DNA from: Acidobacteriota bacterium
GTDB lineage: Bacteria > Acidobacteriota > Terriglobia > Acidiferrales > UBA7541
Assembly: GCA_003224195.1 (NCBI GenBank)
Contig: QHYP01000037.1
Span: 13,238-18,823, forward strand
Length of the DNA: 5,586 nucleotides
Direction of reading: 5' to 3'
Part shown: positions 1-5,079 of the stretch, piece after piece
How positions within the stretch are numbered: the stretch's first letter is position 1
Layout: each line of letters begins with the position of its first letter
Position numbers and translations under genes: made by a program
Notes under the pieces: model-generated
Databases searched by the model: none
What the model saw: the letters and a program-made list of their open reading frames with translations, nothing else
What the model was told of the DNA's origin: nothing

Positions 1-72
1 GCCGGAGCGGGATTCGGAAATGCCCCGCGGTGGGGCGACGAATGCGTCTGTAGGAATGGGGTAGCGGCGCGG

Positions 73-81
73 TGGTATAAT
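73..81 (+). promoter_or_regulatory. Extended -10 promoter for the class II aldolase-family gene
   Basis: The bases TGGTATAAT give a perfect sigma-70 type -10 hexamer (76-81) preceded by the TGn extension (73-75). No good -35 hexamer is seen 16-18 bp upstream, as is common for extended -10 promoters. Transcription would start near position 88, at the left edge of the inserted element (86-195). Motif presence is seen directly; promoter activity is inferred. Confidence 0.55.
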
Positions 82-85
82 CCGG

Positions 86-195
86 CTAGTGCCGTTCCAA
101 CTTAATTCTGGGCAACTTCTTTCTTGGTGTCTTCGCAGATAAGATTTGGAAGTGCATGTTTTTTTGTTCGGTTCATTTAGTTGTAACGGCACTAG
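86..195. mobile_element. MITE-like short element with terminal inverted repeats and possible CTAG target duplication
   Basis: The left end (86-106) and right end (175-195) are inverted repeats matching at 19 of 21 positions. The outer 11 bases are perfect: ctagtgccgtt on the left, aacggcactag on the right. The 110-bp element is about 41% G+C (45 of 110), clearly more AT-rich than its flanks, and holds no credible coding frame. CTAG is its own reverse complement, so the outermost four bases can be read either as part of the inverted repeat or as a 4-bp direct target duplication, as made by some IS5-type elements. That reading gives inverted repeats starting TGCCGTT. No transposase is present, so a full-length element elsewhere would have to supply it. 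It could instead be a stand-alone structured RNA leader, but the composition shift and the clean junctions favour an insertion. Confidence 0.65.
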
Positions 196-205
196 TTTTC
201 CGCAC

Positions 206-212
206 GAGGTGA
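206..212 (+). promoter_or_regulatory. Shine-Dalgarno sequence that fixes the GTG start at 216
   Basis: GAGGTGA matches seven bases of the canonical GGAGGTGA pairing region of 16S rRNA. Its GAGG core lies 6 nt before GTG. It lies outside the inserted element, so the ribosome binding site was not disrupted by the insertion. Confidence 0.7.
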
Positions 213-215
213 CCT

Positions 216-992
216 GTGAGTGCCGCACCCGCTAGCGTCTTCAAAATTCCCTCGATTCCGAAATTCGCCACGGTTGAAGAGGAACGCCGCCACCGCAAGG
301 AGCGGCTCGCCGCTGCGTTCCGGCTGTTTGCGAAATTCGGTTTTGACGAGGGTGTGGCGGGGCACATCACGGCGCGCGACCCGGAGCGGCCGGACCATTT
401 CTGGGTGAATCCGTTCGGCGTGCATTTCCGGCACATCCGGGTGTCCGACCTGATCCTGGTGAACGCGAAGGGCGAAGTCGTCGAGGGCAATCGCCCGGTG
501 AATGTCGCCGCGTTCGCAATCCATTCGAGCATCCACAACGCGAGGCCGGACGTGATTGCCGCGGCGCATTCTCATTCGCTGTACGGCAAGGCCTGGGCGT
601 CGCTCGGGCGGCTGCTGGACCCGATCACGCAAGACGCGTGCGCGTTCTTTGAGGACCACGCTGTGTTCGACGATTTTACCGGCGTGGTCTATGAGACGAG
701 CGAAGGCGAACGCATTGCGCGGGCTTTGGGCGAGCGCAAGGCCGCGATTCTCCGCAACCACGGCCTGCTGACGGTGGGGCATACCGTTGATGAAGCTGCG
801 TGGTGGTTCATCACCATGGATCGGAGCTGCCACGCGCAGCTCTTGGCGGAAGCAGCGGGTAAACCGTTGGCGATCGATCGCGAGAACGCGCTGAAGACGC
901 GCGCGCAAGTGGGCGCGCACGAAACCGGCTGGTTTCAATTCCAGCCGCTGTGGGACCTCATCACGCGTGAACAGCCCGATCTATTTGATTAG
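216..992 (+). CDS. Class II aldolase/adducin family protein
   Basis: This 258-residue protein has the class II aldolase/adducin fold signature: a metal-binding HSHS motif (His118 and His120, in AAHSHSLYG) and a third His in RNHGLLTVG (His182). The family includes L-fuculose-phosphate aldolase, L-ribulose-5-phosphate epimerase and many uncharacterised cytoplasmic enzymes acting on sugar phosphates or other hydroxy/keto compounds. Aligned by eye to E. coli fuculose-phosphate aldolase, the position of its catalytic Glu73 appears to be Ala99. True aldolase activity is therefore doubtful and the substrate cannot be named. No signal peptide or membrane segment is seen. The start is GTG with a strong Shine-Dalgarno sequence; the next methionine comes far too late. 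The gene stands alone, with a promoter at 73-81 separated from it by an inserted element, and faces a convergent gene at 1119-2186. Confidence 0.88.
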   Translation: MSAAPASVFKIPSIPKFATVEEERRHRKERLAAAFRLFAKFGFDEGVAGHITARDPERPDHFWVNPFGVHFRHIRVSDLILVNAKGEVVEGNRPVNVAAFAIHSSIHNARPDVIAAAHSHSLYGKAWASLGRLLDPITQDACAFFEDHAVFDDFTGVVYETSEGERIARALGERKAAILRNHGLLTVGHTVDEAAWWFITMDRSCHAQLLAEAAGKPLAIDRENALKTRAQVGAHETGWFQFQPLWDLITREQPDLFD

Positions 993-1073
993 TTGAGAAA
1001 GCTTGGGTCTTGACGACGCTTTCGCTCTTGTCGAGGGCGCCCGCCCAGAGGGGACATCGCAGCATCGCAGGGC

Positions 1074-1086
1074 ACGGCCGGGCCGT
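1074..1086. terminator. Weak hairpin in the convergent intergenic region
   Basis: The 126-bp convergent junction contains acggc-cgg-gccgt, a 5-bp GC-rich stem, followed on the plus strand by only a short T run (actttg). A second perfect 7-bp inverted repeat, actttgc (1087-1093) and gcaaagt (1113-1119), lies next to it and reaches the stop codon of the minus-strand gene. Neither is a canonical intrinsic terminator because no U tract follows. A role in ending either transcript is a guess. Confidence 0.2.
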
Positions 1087-1118
1087 ACTTTGCCCCACGA
1101 GGATAAACGCCAGCAAAG

Positions 1119-2186
1119 TCAGCGGACCAGAACTTCGACCTGCTGAATCAGGTTGTTGCCCATGCCCTGGTAGTTCCAGGGTGGCTCGGTGGGTTGGGAG
1201 TTGCCGACGGCATCGGTGGCACGGCAGGAGAGAACGTGCTCGCCCGGGGTGGCGTTCCAGGTGGTCGTCCACCGGGACCAGGCGAACGGGCCTCGGGGCG
1301 GCTCAGTGGCCGCATCCGTCCAGCGCGCATCGGCGCCGAATTCCACGCGCGCGATGCCGCTGTATCCGGACCACGCCCGACCGGTCACCTGGATGGGGCC
1401 GCGCTCGACGATGCGGCGGCGAGTGAGAAAATCTGGAAAACCGGGCGGGATCATGAGCGCGCGAGGCCGGATGCGCGTCACGGGCCTGCCGGGATCTTCG
1501 GCGTGGCTTTTGTAGAAGTAGGCGACGCGCTGCTGGTAACCGTCGAAGGGCTCACGAACGGCCTCAATCCGGCTCAGCCATTTCACGTGCGTCATGCCGT
1601 ACCAGCCGGGGACCACGAGGCGGAGCGGGAAGCCGTGCTGGGGCTCGAGGGGGCGCCCGTTCATTTCATAGGCGAGCAAAACCTCGGGGCGCAGCGCGTC
1701 CGCCACGGCCAGGCTGCGCGCGTAGTCGTGCTCGTAGCCCTTCTCAGTGCCGTGGTCGGCTCCGGTGAAGACCAGCTCCACTGTATCGGGCTTCACTCCG
1801 GCGTCTTCCAGAATGGCGGCGAGGGGAGCGCCGGTCCACTCAGCCGTGCTGACGGCCTCGTTGAGCCACGGCTGGCTGATTGGGCGGGGCAGCAGCCGGG
1901 CGCGACCGTTGCCGGCACATTCGAGCGTGACGGCCATCGTTTGCGGGGGCCGCGAGCGGATGTCGTCGAGACTGAGTTCAAGCGCGCGAGCGACGTTTCC
2001 GGCGACGCGCAGGCGCCAGGAAACGGCATCGAGGTCGGGGATATCGAAGTGGACGAGCAGGTAGTGGAGGCCGGCGGGCGTCAGGTCATAGCGGAGCGCT
2101 TCGAGCGGCAGACCGCGGTTGCGCGCGGCCAGTTGTAGCTCTTCAGCGGTTAGAGGACCTTCGGTCGGCTCGGGTCGAAGTTCCAT
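1119..2186 (-). CDS. Sulfite oxidase-like molybdopterin-dependent oxidoreductase, cytoplasmic
   Basis: The 355-residue product carries the oxidoreductase molybdopterin-binding domain (about residues 45-215) followed by the Mo-cofactor dimerisation, immunoglobulin-like domain (about 235-355). Cys90 in VTLECAGNGR is the expected molybdenum ligand. The stretch HGFPLRLVVPGWYG (184-197) followed by VKW is the classic sulfite oxidase-family signature. Family members oxidise sulfite or reduce related S- or N-oxides; the substrate here is unknown. There is no Tat signal, no heme domain and no transmembrane segment, so it should act in the cytoplasm unless it rides with a partner. An in-frame TAG lies 12 nt before the ATG, so an upstream signal peptide is excluded. 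No Shine-Dalgarno sequence precedes the ATG. It follows the 2251-3369 gene by 64 bp on the same strand. The family assignment is firm; the exact reaction is not. Confidence 0.9.
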   Translation of the reverse strand: MELRPEPTEGPLTAEELQLAARNRGLPLEALRYDLTPAGLHYLLVHFDIPDLDAVSWRLRVAGNVARALELSLDDIRSRPPQTMAVTLECAGNGRARLLPRPISQPWLNEAVSTAEWTGAPLAAILEDAGVKPDTVELVFTGADHGTEKGYEHDYARSLAVADALRPEVLLAYEMNGRPLEPQHGFPLRLVVPGWYGMTHVKWLSRIEAVREPFDGYQQRVAYFYKSHAEDPGRPVTRIRPRALMIPPGFPDFLTRRRIVERGPIQVTGRAWSGYSGIARVEFGADARWTDAATEPPRGPFAWSRWTTTWNATPGEHVLSCRATDAVGNSQPTEPPWNYQGMGNNLIQQVEVLVR

Positions 2187-2195
2187 CGCGAGGCG

Positions 2196-2207
2196 CTAGC
2201 ATAGCAG
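2196..2207 (-). promoter_or_regulatory. Possible extended -10 element just upstream of the sulfite oxidase-like gene
   Basis: On the minus strand TGC-TATGCT (TGn plus a 4/6 match to TATAAT) ends about 14 nt before the ATG at 2186. Transcription starting about 7 nt further on would give a nearly leaderless mRNA, which would fit the absence of a Shine-Dalgarno sequence. No convincing -35 hexamer is seen, so this is weak. Confidence 0.25.
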
Positions 2208-2250
2208 GCGGGCAGTTGCTTCGCGATAAAGGAGAAAATCAGGCAATGGG

Positions 2251-3369
2251 TCAGTTTCCGTGGCCGGAGCCGCTCGATGAAGCGGTAGCGGAAGCCGCCT
2301 TGCCGTGAACGTTTTGCTCGATGATACCGGCGACGCGACGCGCCAGATTCAACGTGGCACGAAGGTTTTCGCCGAAGAAGTGGACGTTGCCGGAGACGTC
2401 CTGGGCGAAGAGTTCCTTGCCCGACCGGTCGTCGAGACGGAGATGGACAGTGATCTTCGTGGCGCCAGCGACGGTAGTGACTTCGCGGACGGTCTCGCTG
2501 CCCGGACTGAACTTCGTGATGTTCAGATGAATCACCGCGAGATCGCTGGCGGCATCGGCGCGACGATCGCCAGCGCGAAAGATCGGGGGAGAGGTCTTCT
2601 TGGTGAGGACTTCCGAGAGAATGCGCTCATAGATGGCGACGCGAAATTCCAAGGGGATCTGAAATTCTTCGGATTCGACGCGGTCGAGCTGGAGGGCTCC
2701 GACCGAGACGGGGGCCGTATGGGGCTTCGCCGAGGGCGCGCCTTTGGAGGAAGCGGGCGGACCTTCGGGCTGCTTGGGAGGCTGATACCCGGGTTCGCCG
2801 GGAACGGGCCGAGCCGGCTCGACCTTAGCGCCGCTCGAAATCAGTTGCCCGGCGATGGCACCGGCCTGGCCCTTGGGCATGCGAAAGAGCGCGCCGCGCA
2901 AGCCGCCGTCGGAATCGCGATACTCGAGAGCCAGGGTGTCGATCTTCTTGTGTGAGAAGAGGCTCAGGAAGCGGCCGCCGCCGTAGGGCACGGCCATTTT
3001 TCCGAGAGCCAAGGGCACGCCCCCGACTTCCTGATTCTCGCTACCCGCGGAAACAAACTGAATCGAGGAGGCGTCGATGCCGGCCTTCCCGTTCGGCTGA
3101 GTGAAGGAAAATTGGCCGGATTCCAGTTGCAGGCTGCCCCTGGCGTTGTGCTTGACGGAGTCGAAACCAATCACGTGGACGATGTCGGCGTTTTTTGCGG
3201 GAGACGTCGCCGCGGAAGAGGACTTGGGCGGCATCTGCGTCTGCGCAGCGACCGAGAAGGCGGCGGGCACGACGCTCAGAAAAGCTGCGGGCAGCGTCCA
3301 CCGGGCGCGGCCAGGTGCGTGAAGGACAGGGAGATTCACCACGGCCTGAGAAAGAAGCTTGGGGATCAT
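2251..3369 (-). CDS. Secreted two-part protein of unknown function
   Basis: I do not recognise this 372-residue protein. Residues 1-23 form a basic lead-in and about 24-42 a hydrophobic segment ending FSVAA before QTQ, which looks like a Sec signal peptide with an unusually long n-region. Residues about 61-183 form a compact beta-rich domain (VIGFDSVKHNARGSLQL and FLSLFSHKKIDTLALEYRD, reminiscent of PH-like folds). A Pro-, Ser- and Lys-rich linker follows (about 184-222), then a second alpha/beta domain (about 225-355), faintly like DUF4410-type envelope proteins (VAIYERILSEV, IHLNITKFSPGS, VHLRLDDRSGKELFA). The end is a Ser/Gly-rich tail. It probably works in the periplasm or outer envelope. 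The ATG is supported by GGAGG 4 nt upstream, but that sequence lies inside a strong hairpin. It sits between ffh (152 bp upstream) and the sulfite oxidase-like gene (64 bp downstream), on the same strand. Confidence 0.8.
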   Translation of the reverse strand: MIPKLLSQAVVNLPVLHAPGRARWTLPAAFLSVVPAAFSVAAQTQMPPKSSSAATSPAKNADIVHVIGFDSVKHNARGSLQLESGQFSFTQPNGKAGIDASSIQFVSAGSENQEVGGVPLALGKMAVPYGGGRFLSLFSHKKIDTLALEYRDSDGGLRGALFRMPKGQAGAIAGQLISSGAKVEPARPVPGEPGYQPPKQPEGPPASSKGAPSAKPHTAPVSVGALQLDRVESEEFQIPLEFRVAIYERILSEVLTKKTSPPIFRAGDRRADAASDLAVIHLNITKFSPGSETVREVTTVAGATKITVHLRLDDRSGKELFAQDVSGNVHFFGENLRATLNLARRVAGIIEQNVHGKAASATASSSGSGHGN

Positions 3370-3394
3370 GTCGCCTCCCGGGGAGGAGGCGACA
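3369..3394 (-). promoter_or_regulatory. Hairpin sequestering the ribosome binding site and start codon (or a palindromic operator)
   Basis: In the minus-strand mRNA, TGTCGCCTCC (3394-3385) pairs perfectly with GGAGGCGACA (3378-3369) over ten base pairs around a 6-nt loop, TCCCCG. The 3' arm contains the GGAGG Shine-Dalgarno sequence and the A of the ATG at 3369. In a read-through transcript the start site would be closed. The same palindrome could serve as a DNA operator. Pairing is seen directly; function is inferred. Confidence 0.55.
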
Positions 3395-3421
3395 CTATCT
3401 GTTCAGCCGTTGCGGCGTCAA
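3394..3421 (-). promoter_or_regulatory. Candidate promoter for the 2251-3369 gene
   Basis: On the minus strand TTGACG (3421-3416, a 5/6 match to the -35 consensus) is followed 16 nt later by GATAGT (3399-3394, a 4/6 match to the -10 consensus). A start near 3387 would fall inside the 5' arm of the RBS hairpin, so the promoter's own transcript would lose half of that stem while read-through from ffh would keep it. The match is modest. Confidence 0.35.
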
Positions 3422-3460
3422 GCCCTGCGTACTTGGGCAGCCAGATAGCGCCCGAAACGC

Positions 3461-3503
3461 GCTTATCGGAAACGGACCCCCGCGCGAAATATTCACGATA
3501 AGC
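3461..3503. repeat. 8-bp inverted repeat between ffh and the downstream gene
   Basis: gcttatcg (3461-3468) and cgataagc (3496-3503) are exact reverse complements separated by 27 bp that include an AT-rich patch. There is no U tract after either arm. It could be an operator half-site pair or simple chance in a 150-bp gap. Confidence 0.25.
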
Positions 3504-3521
3504 CCTTCGAGCGATGGGCTC
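3500..3521 (-). terminator. Weak terminator-like hairpin after the ffh stop codon
   Basis: Right after the ffh TGA, the minus strand reads GAGCCC, a 10-nt loop, then GGGCTT and TATCG. This gives five Watson-Crick pairs plus one G-U pair. The T run that follows is short, so termination would be inefficient at best. Confidence 0.2.
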
Positions 3522-4193
3522 TCAGGACAGCCGGGCGAGTTTACCGAGGCCGCGCATCTTGCCGCGAGCGGCGGCGCCGTACTGCTTCATCATCTGGCGC
3601 ATCTGCATGTACTGCTTCAAGACCTGATTGACGTCCTGCACGGAAGTGCCGCTGCCGCGGGCGATGCGCTTGCGGCGCTTGCCGTCAATGACGGAATGGT
3701 CGCGGCGCTCCTGGTTGGTCATGGAGTTGATGATGGCCTCGACGCGCTTCAAGCGCGATTCGTCCACCTTGGCGTCCTTCGGGAGATTGGCCATGGGGCC
3801 GAGCTTCGGGAGCATGTCCACGAGCTGTTCGAGCGAGCCCATTTTCTTGATCTGGCGCAACTGGTCGCGGAAGTCTTCGAGGGTAAACTCGTTGCGGCGC
3901 ATCTTGCGCTCGAGCTCGGCGGCGGCCTTCAGGTCCACGGCCTGTTCGGCGCGCTCGATTAGCGACAGGATGTCACCCATGCCGAGGATGCGCGAGACGA
4001 TGCGCTCGGGATAGAAGGCCTCGAGCGCGTCGTATTTTTCGCCGATGCCCACGAACTTCACCGGCGCTCCGCTGACTTTGGCGATGGAGAGCGCCGCGCC
4101 GCCGCGGGCGTCGCCGTCGAGCTTGGTGAGGACCACGCCGGTGAGGCCGAGGCGCTTGTGGAATTCACCGGCAGAGCGCACCGCATCCTGACC
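3522..4193 (-). CDS. ffh: Ffh C-terminal fragment: end of G domain and M domain
   Basis: This frame resumes at GGT CAG GAT (4193-4185, GQD). Its first possible start is GTG at 4181, but no Shine-Dalgarno sequence serves it, so it is probably not translated on its own. Numbering from that GTG, it has the G4 motif TKLDGDARGG (19-28), the G5/closing region GIGEKYDALEAF (45-56) and the linker ILGMGDILSLIE. The M domain follows: a Met- and Leu-rich finger-loop area (about 114-130), the RNA-binding helix region RRKRIARGSGTSVQDVN (169-185), and MQMRQMMKQY (192-201). It ends GKLARLS with no long Met-rich tail, which is within the family's normal variation. The part is otherwise undamaged, which argues against long-standing decay. 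Confidence 0.75.
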   Translation of the reverse strand, partial: GQDAVRSAGEFHKRLGLTGVVLTKLDGDARGGAALSIAKVSGAPVKFVGIGEKYDALEAFYPERIVSRILGMGDILSLIERAEQAVDLKAAAELERKMRRNEFTLEDFRDQLRQIKKMGSLEQLVDMLPKLGPMANLPKDAKVDESRLKRVEAIINSMTNQERRDHSVIDGKRRKRIARGSGTSVQDVNQVLKQYMQMRQMMKQYGAAARGKMRGLGKLARLS

Positions 4194-4815
4194 GCTTGAG
4201 CAGCGAAAGCTCGTTCATCAGTTCGTCGTCGATGTGCAGGCGGCCGGCGGTGTCCACCAGGATGACGTCGCTAGCGGAGAGCTTAGCTTCGCGCACGGCG
4301 CCGCGAACGATTTCGAGCGGCTTATCGGTGCCCGCACCGGGCCAGAGCGCGAGGCCAGCGGCCTTGGCCACCTGGGCGAGCTGTTCGCGCGCCGCGGGGC
4401 GATAGACGTCCGTGGAGACGACGATGGGGCGGTGGCCGTGCTGCACGAGCCATTTGGCGAGCTTGCCGGTCGTGGTGGTCTTGCCGGAACCTTGCAGGCC
4501 AACCAGGAGCCAAACCGAAGGCGGACGCGAAGCGAAAAGCGGCTTGGCGTGCTTGCCGAGGAGAGCCAGAAGCTCGTCGCGGACGATTTTGACGACCTGC
4601 TGATCGGGCGAGAGCTGGAGCAGGACTTCGCTGCCAAGGGCTTTTTTGCGGATGTTGGCGAGAAGCTCGTCCACGACGCTGACGGCCACGTCGCCTTCGA
4701 GCATGGCCTCGCGGATTTCGCCGAGCGCGGCGTCCAGGTGCTCCTCGGTGAGCTTGCCCTGGCCGCGGAGGTTTTTGAAGACGCGCTGGAGCTTTTCGGT
4801 AAGGTTTTCAAACAT
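4165..4815 (-). CDS. ffh: Ffh N-terminal fragment: N domain and start of G domain
   Basis: The 216-residue frame starts MFENLTEKLQRVFKNL, the usual Ffh beginning, so the ATG is secure although its Shine-Dalgarno match (GGGAA about 12 nt upstream) is poor. The four-helix N domain covers about 1-90. The GTPase then shows the P-loop GLQGSGKTTT (106-115), DVYRPAAREQ (136-145) and DTAGRLH (188-194). After Lys207 the frame runs into nine unrelated residues (RSGCGALCR) and a stop at 4165. As a stand-alone product it would lack the TKxD guanine-specificity motif and the whole signal-sequence and RNA-binding domain, so it should be inactive. Confidence 0.8.
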   Translation of the reverse strand: MFENLTEKLQRVFKNLRGQGKLTEEHLDAALGEIREAMLEGDVAVSVVDELLANIRKKALGSEVLLQLSPDQQVVKIVRDELLALLGKHAKPLFASRPPSVWLLVGLQGSGKTTTTGKLAKWLVQHGHRPIVVSTDVYRPAAREQLAQVAKAAGLALWPGAGTDKPLEIVRGAVREAKLSASDVILVDTAGRLHIDDELMNELSLLKRSGCGALCR

Positions 4816-4930
4816 CGCGACTTGTTTCCCGTGACGCGGCCGTCTTAATTCGCCAGCGTACCACCAAGAGGAGGGCGCATCTCACGCCAGGTCGCGTGAC
4901 GCTGCACGCCAATCCGCCGCCCAAGAACTC

Positions 4931-4959
4931 ATCTTAGGCCGGGGGGTGGGCCGGGTCAA
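4931..4959 (-). promoter_or_regulatory. Candidate sigma-70 type promoter for ffh
   Basis: On the minus strand TTGACC (4959-4954, 5/6) is followed by an ideal 17-nt spacer and TAAGAT (4936-4931, 4/6). The start would be near 4924, giving a leader of about 110 nt before the ffh ATG. The spacer is very C-rich. The orientation and position between the divergent genes fit ffh. Confidence 0.5.
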
Positions 4960-5066
4960 CGCGGCGAAATCCGGAAACGTTTGGCGTTCCCGGGCGTCCA
5001 TACAGGCAAAGGGCGTGGGGGCGGCCCCTGTTGCCACCAATCGGCCCTTCCCCCGGAAAATCACGC

Positions 5067-5072
5067 GGAGGT
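5067..5072 (+). promoter_or_regulatory. Shine-Dalgarno sequence deciding the ATG at 5080
   Basis: GGAGGT lies with its GGAGG core 8 nt before the ATG at 5080, an optimal arrangement. It confirms the start of the right-edge gene. No convincing promoter for this gene was found in the 264-bp divergent region. Confidence 0.75.
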
Positions 5073-5079
5073 AGAAGCC

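Larger units (their letters stand above)
3522..4815 (-). pseudogene. ffh: Signal recognition particle protein Ffh, split by an internal out-of-frame deletion
   Basis: Ffh is the SRP GTPase (also called SRP54) that binds 4.5S RNA and signal sequences and delivers ribosomes to FtsY at the membrane. Both halves are present and well conserved: the N and G domains up to DTAGRLHIDDELMNELSLLK (ending near 4195), then, in another frame, GQDAVRSAGEFHKRLGLTG onward through the M domain. Compared with E. coli Ffh, the 16 residues that normally bridge these points, ending in the DAMT of DAMTGQD, are absent. The frame shifts at the same place, so about 47 bp seem lost. The 207 + 223 retained residues plus 16 would give about 446, a normal Ffh length. 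All other motifs are intact, so the lesion is recent or an assembly/sequencing error. Because ffh is normally essential, an error or a second intact copy should be considered first. Confidence 0.9.

Noticed and set aside
22..36. gcccc-gcggt-ggggc hairpin near the left edge as a terminator of an upstream gene
   Set aside because: The stem is only 5 bp and neither strand has a T run after it. The upstream gene lies outside the window and cannot be judged.
1194..2138. Long plus-strand open frame (314 codons) opposite the sulfite oxidase-like gene
   Set aside because: It is the antisense shadow of a well-recognised enzyme in GC-rich DNA. It has no ribosome binding site and no recognisable domain.
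2246..2308. Plus-strand 20-codon frame after an AAGGAG sequence
   Set aside because: The spacing from GGAG to ATG is long (12 nt), the frame overlaps the end of a real gene on the other strand, and the peptide shows no feature of interest.
2305..2955. Plus-strand open frame (216 codons) opposite the 2251-3369 gene
   Set aside because: The minus-strand frame has a signal peptide, domain-like organisation and a strong Shine-Dalgarno sequence; the antisense frame has none of these.
3195..3962. Plus-strand open frame spanning the ffh/secreted-protein gap
   Set aside because: It crosses two real minus-strand genes and the intergenic hairpin, its translation is low-complexity and Arg/Ala-rich, and no start signal is seen.
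4165..4200. Programmed ribosomal frameshifting as the explanation for the split ffh
   Set aside because: A shift alone would not restore the 16 missing conserved residues between the two halves, and no slippery heptamer is present at the junction.
4234..4848. Plus-strand open frame (204 codons) opposite ffh
   Set aside because: Antisense frames over conserved ffh are a known artefact of GC-rich codon use. The ffh reading has every family motif.
4882..5064. Minus-strand 60-codon open frame upstream of ffh
   Set aside because: It has no ribosome binding site, is unlike any family I know, and overlaps the best ffh promoter candidate (4931-4959).
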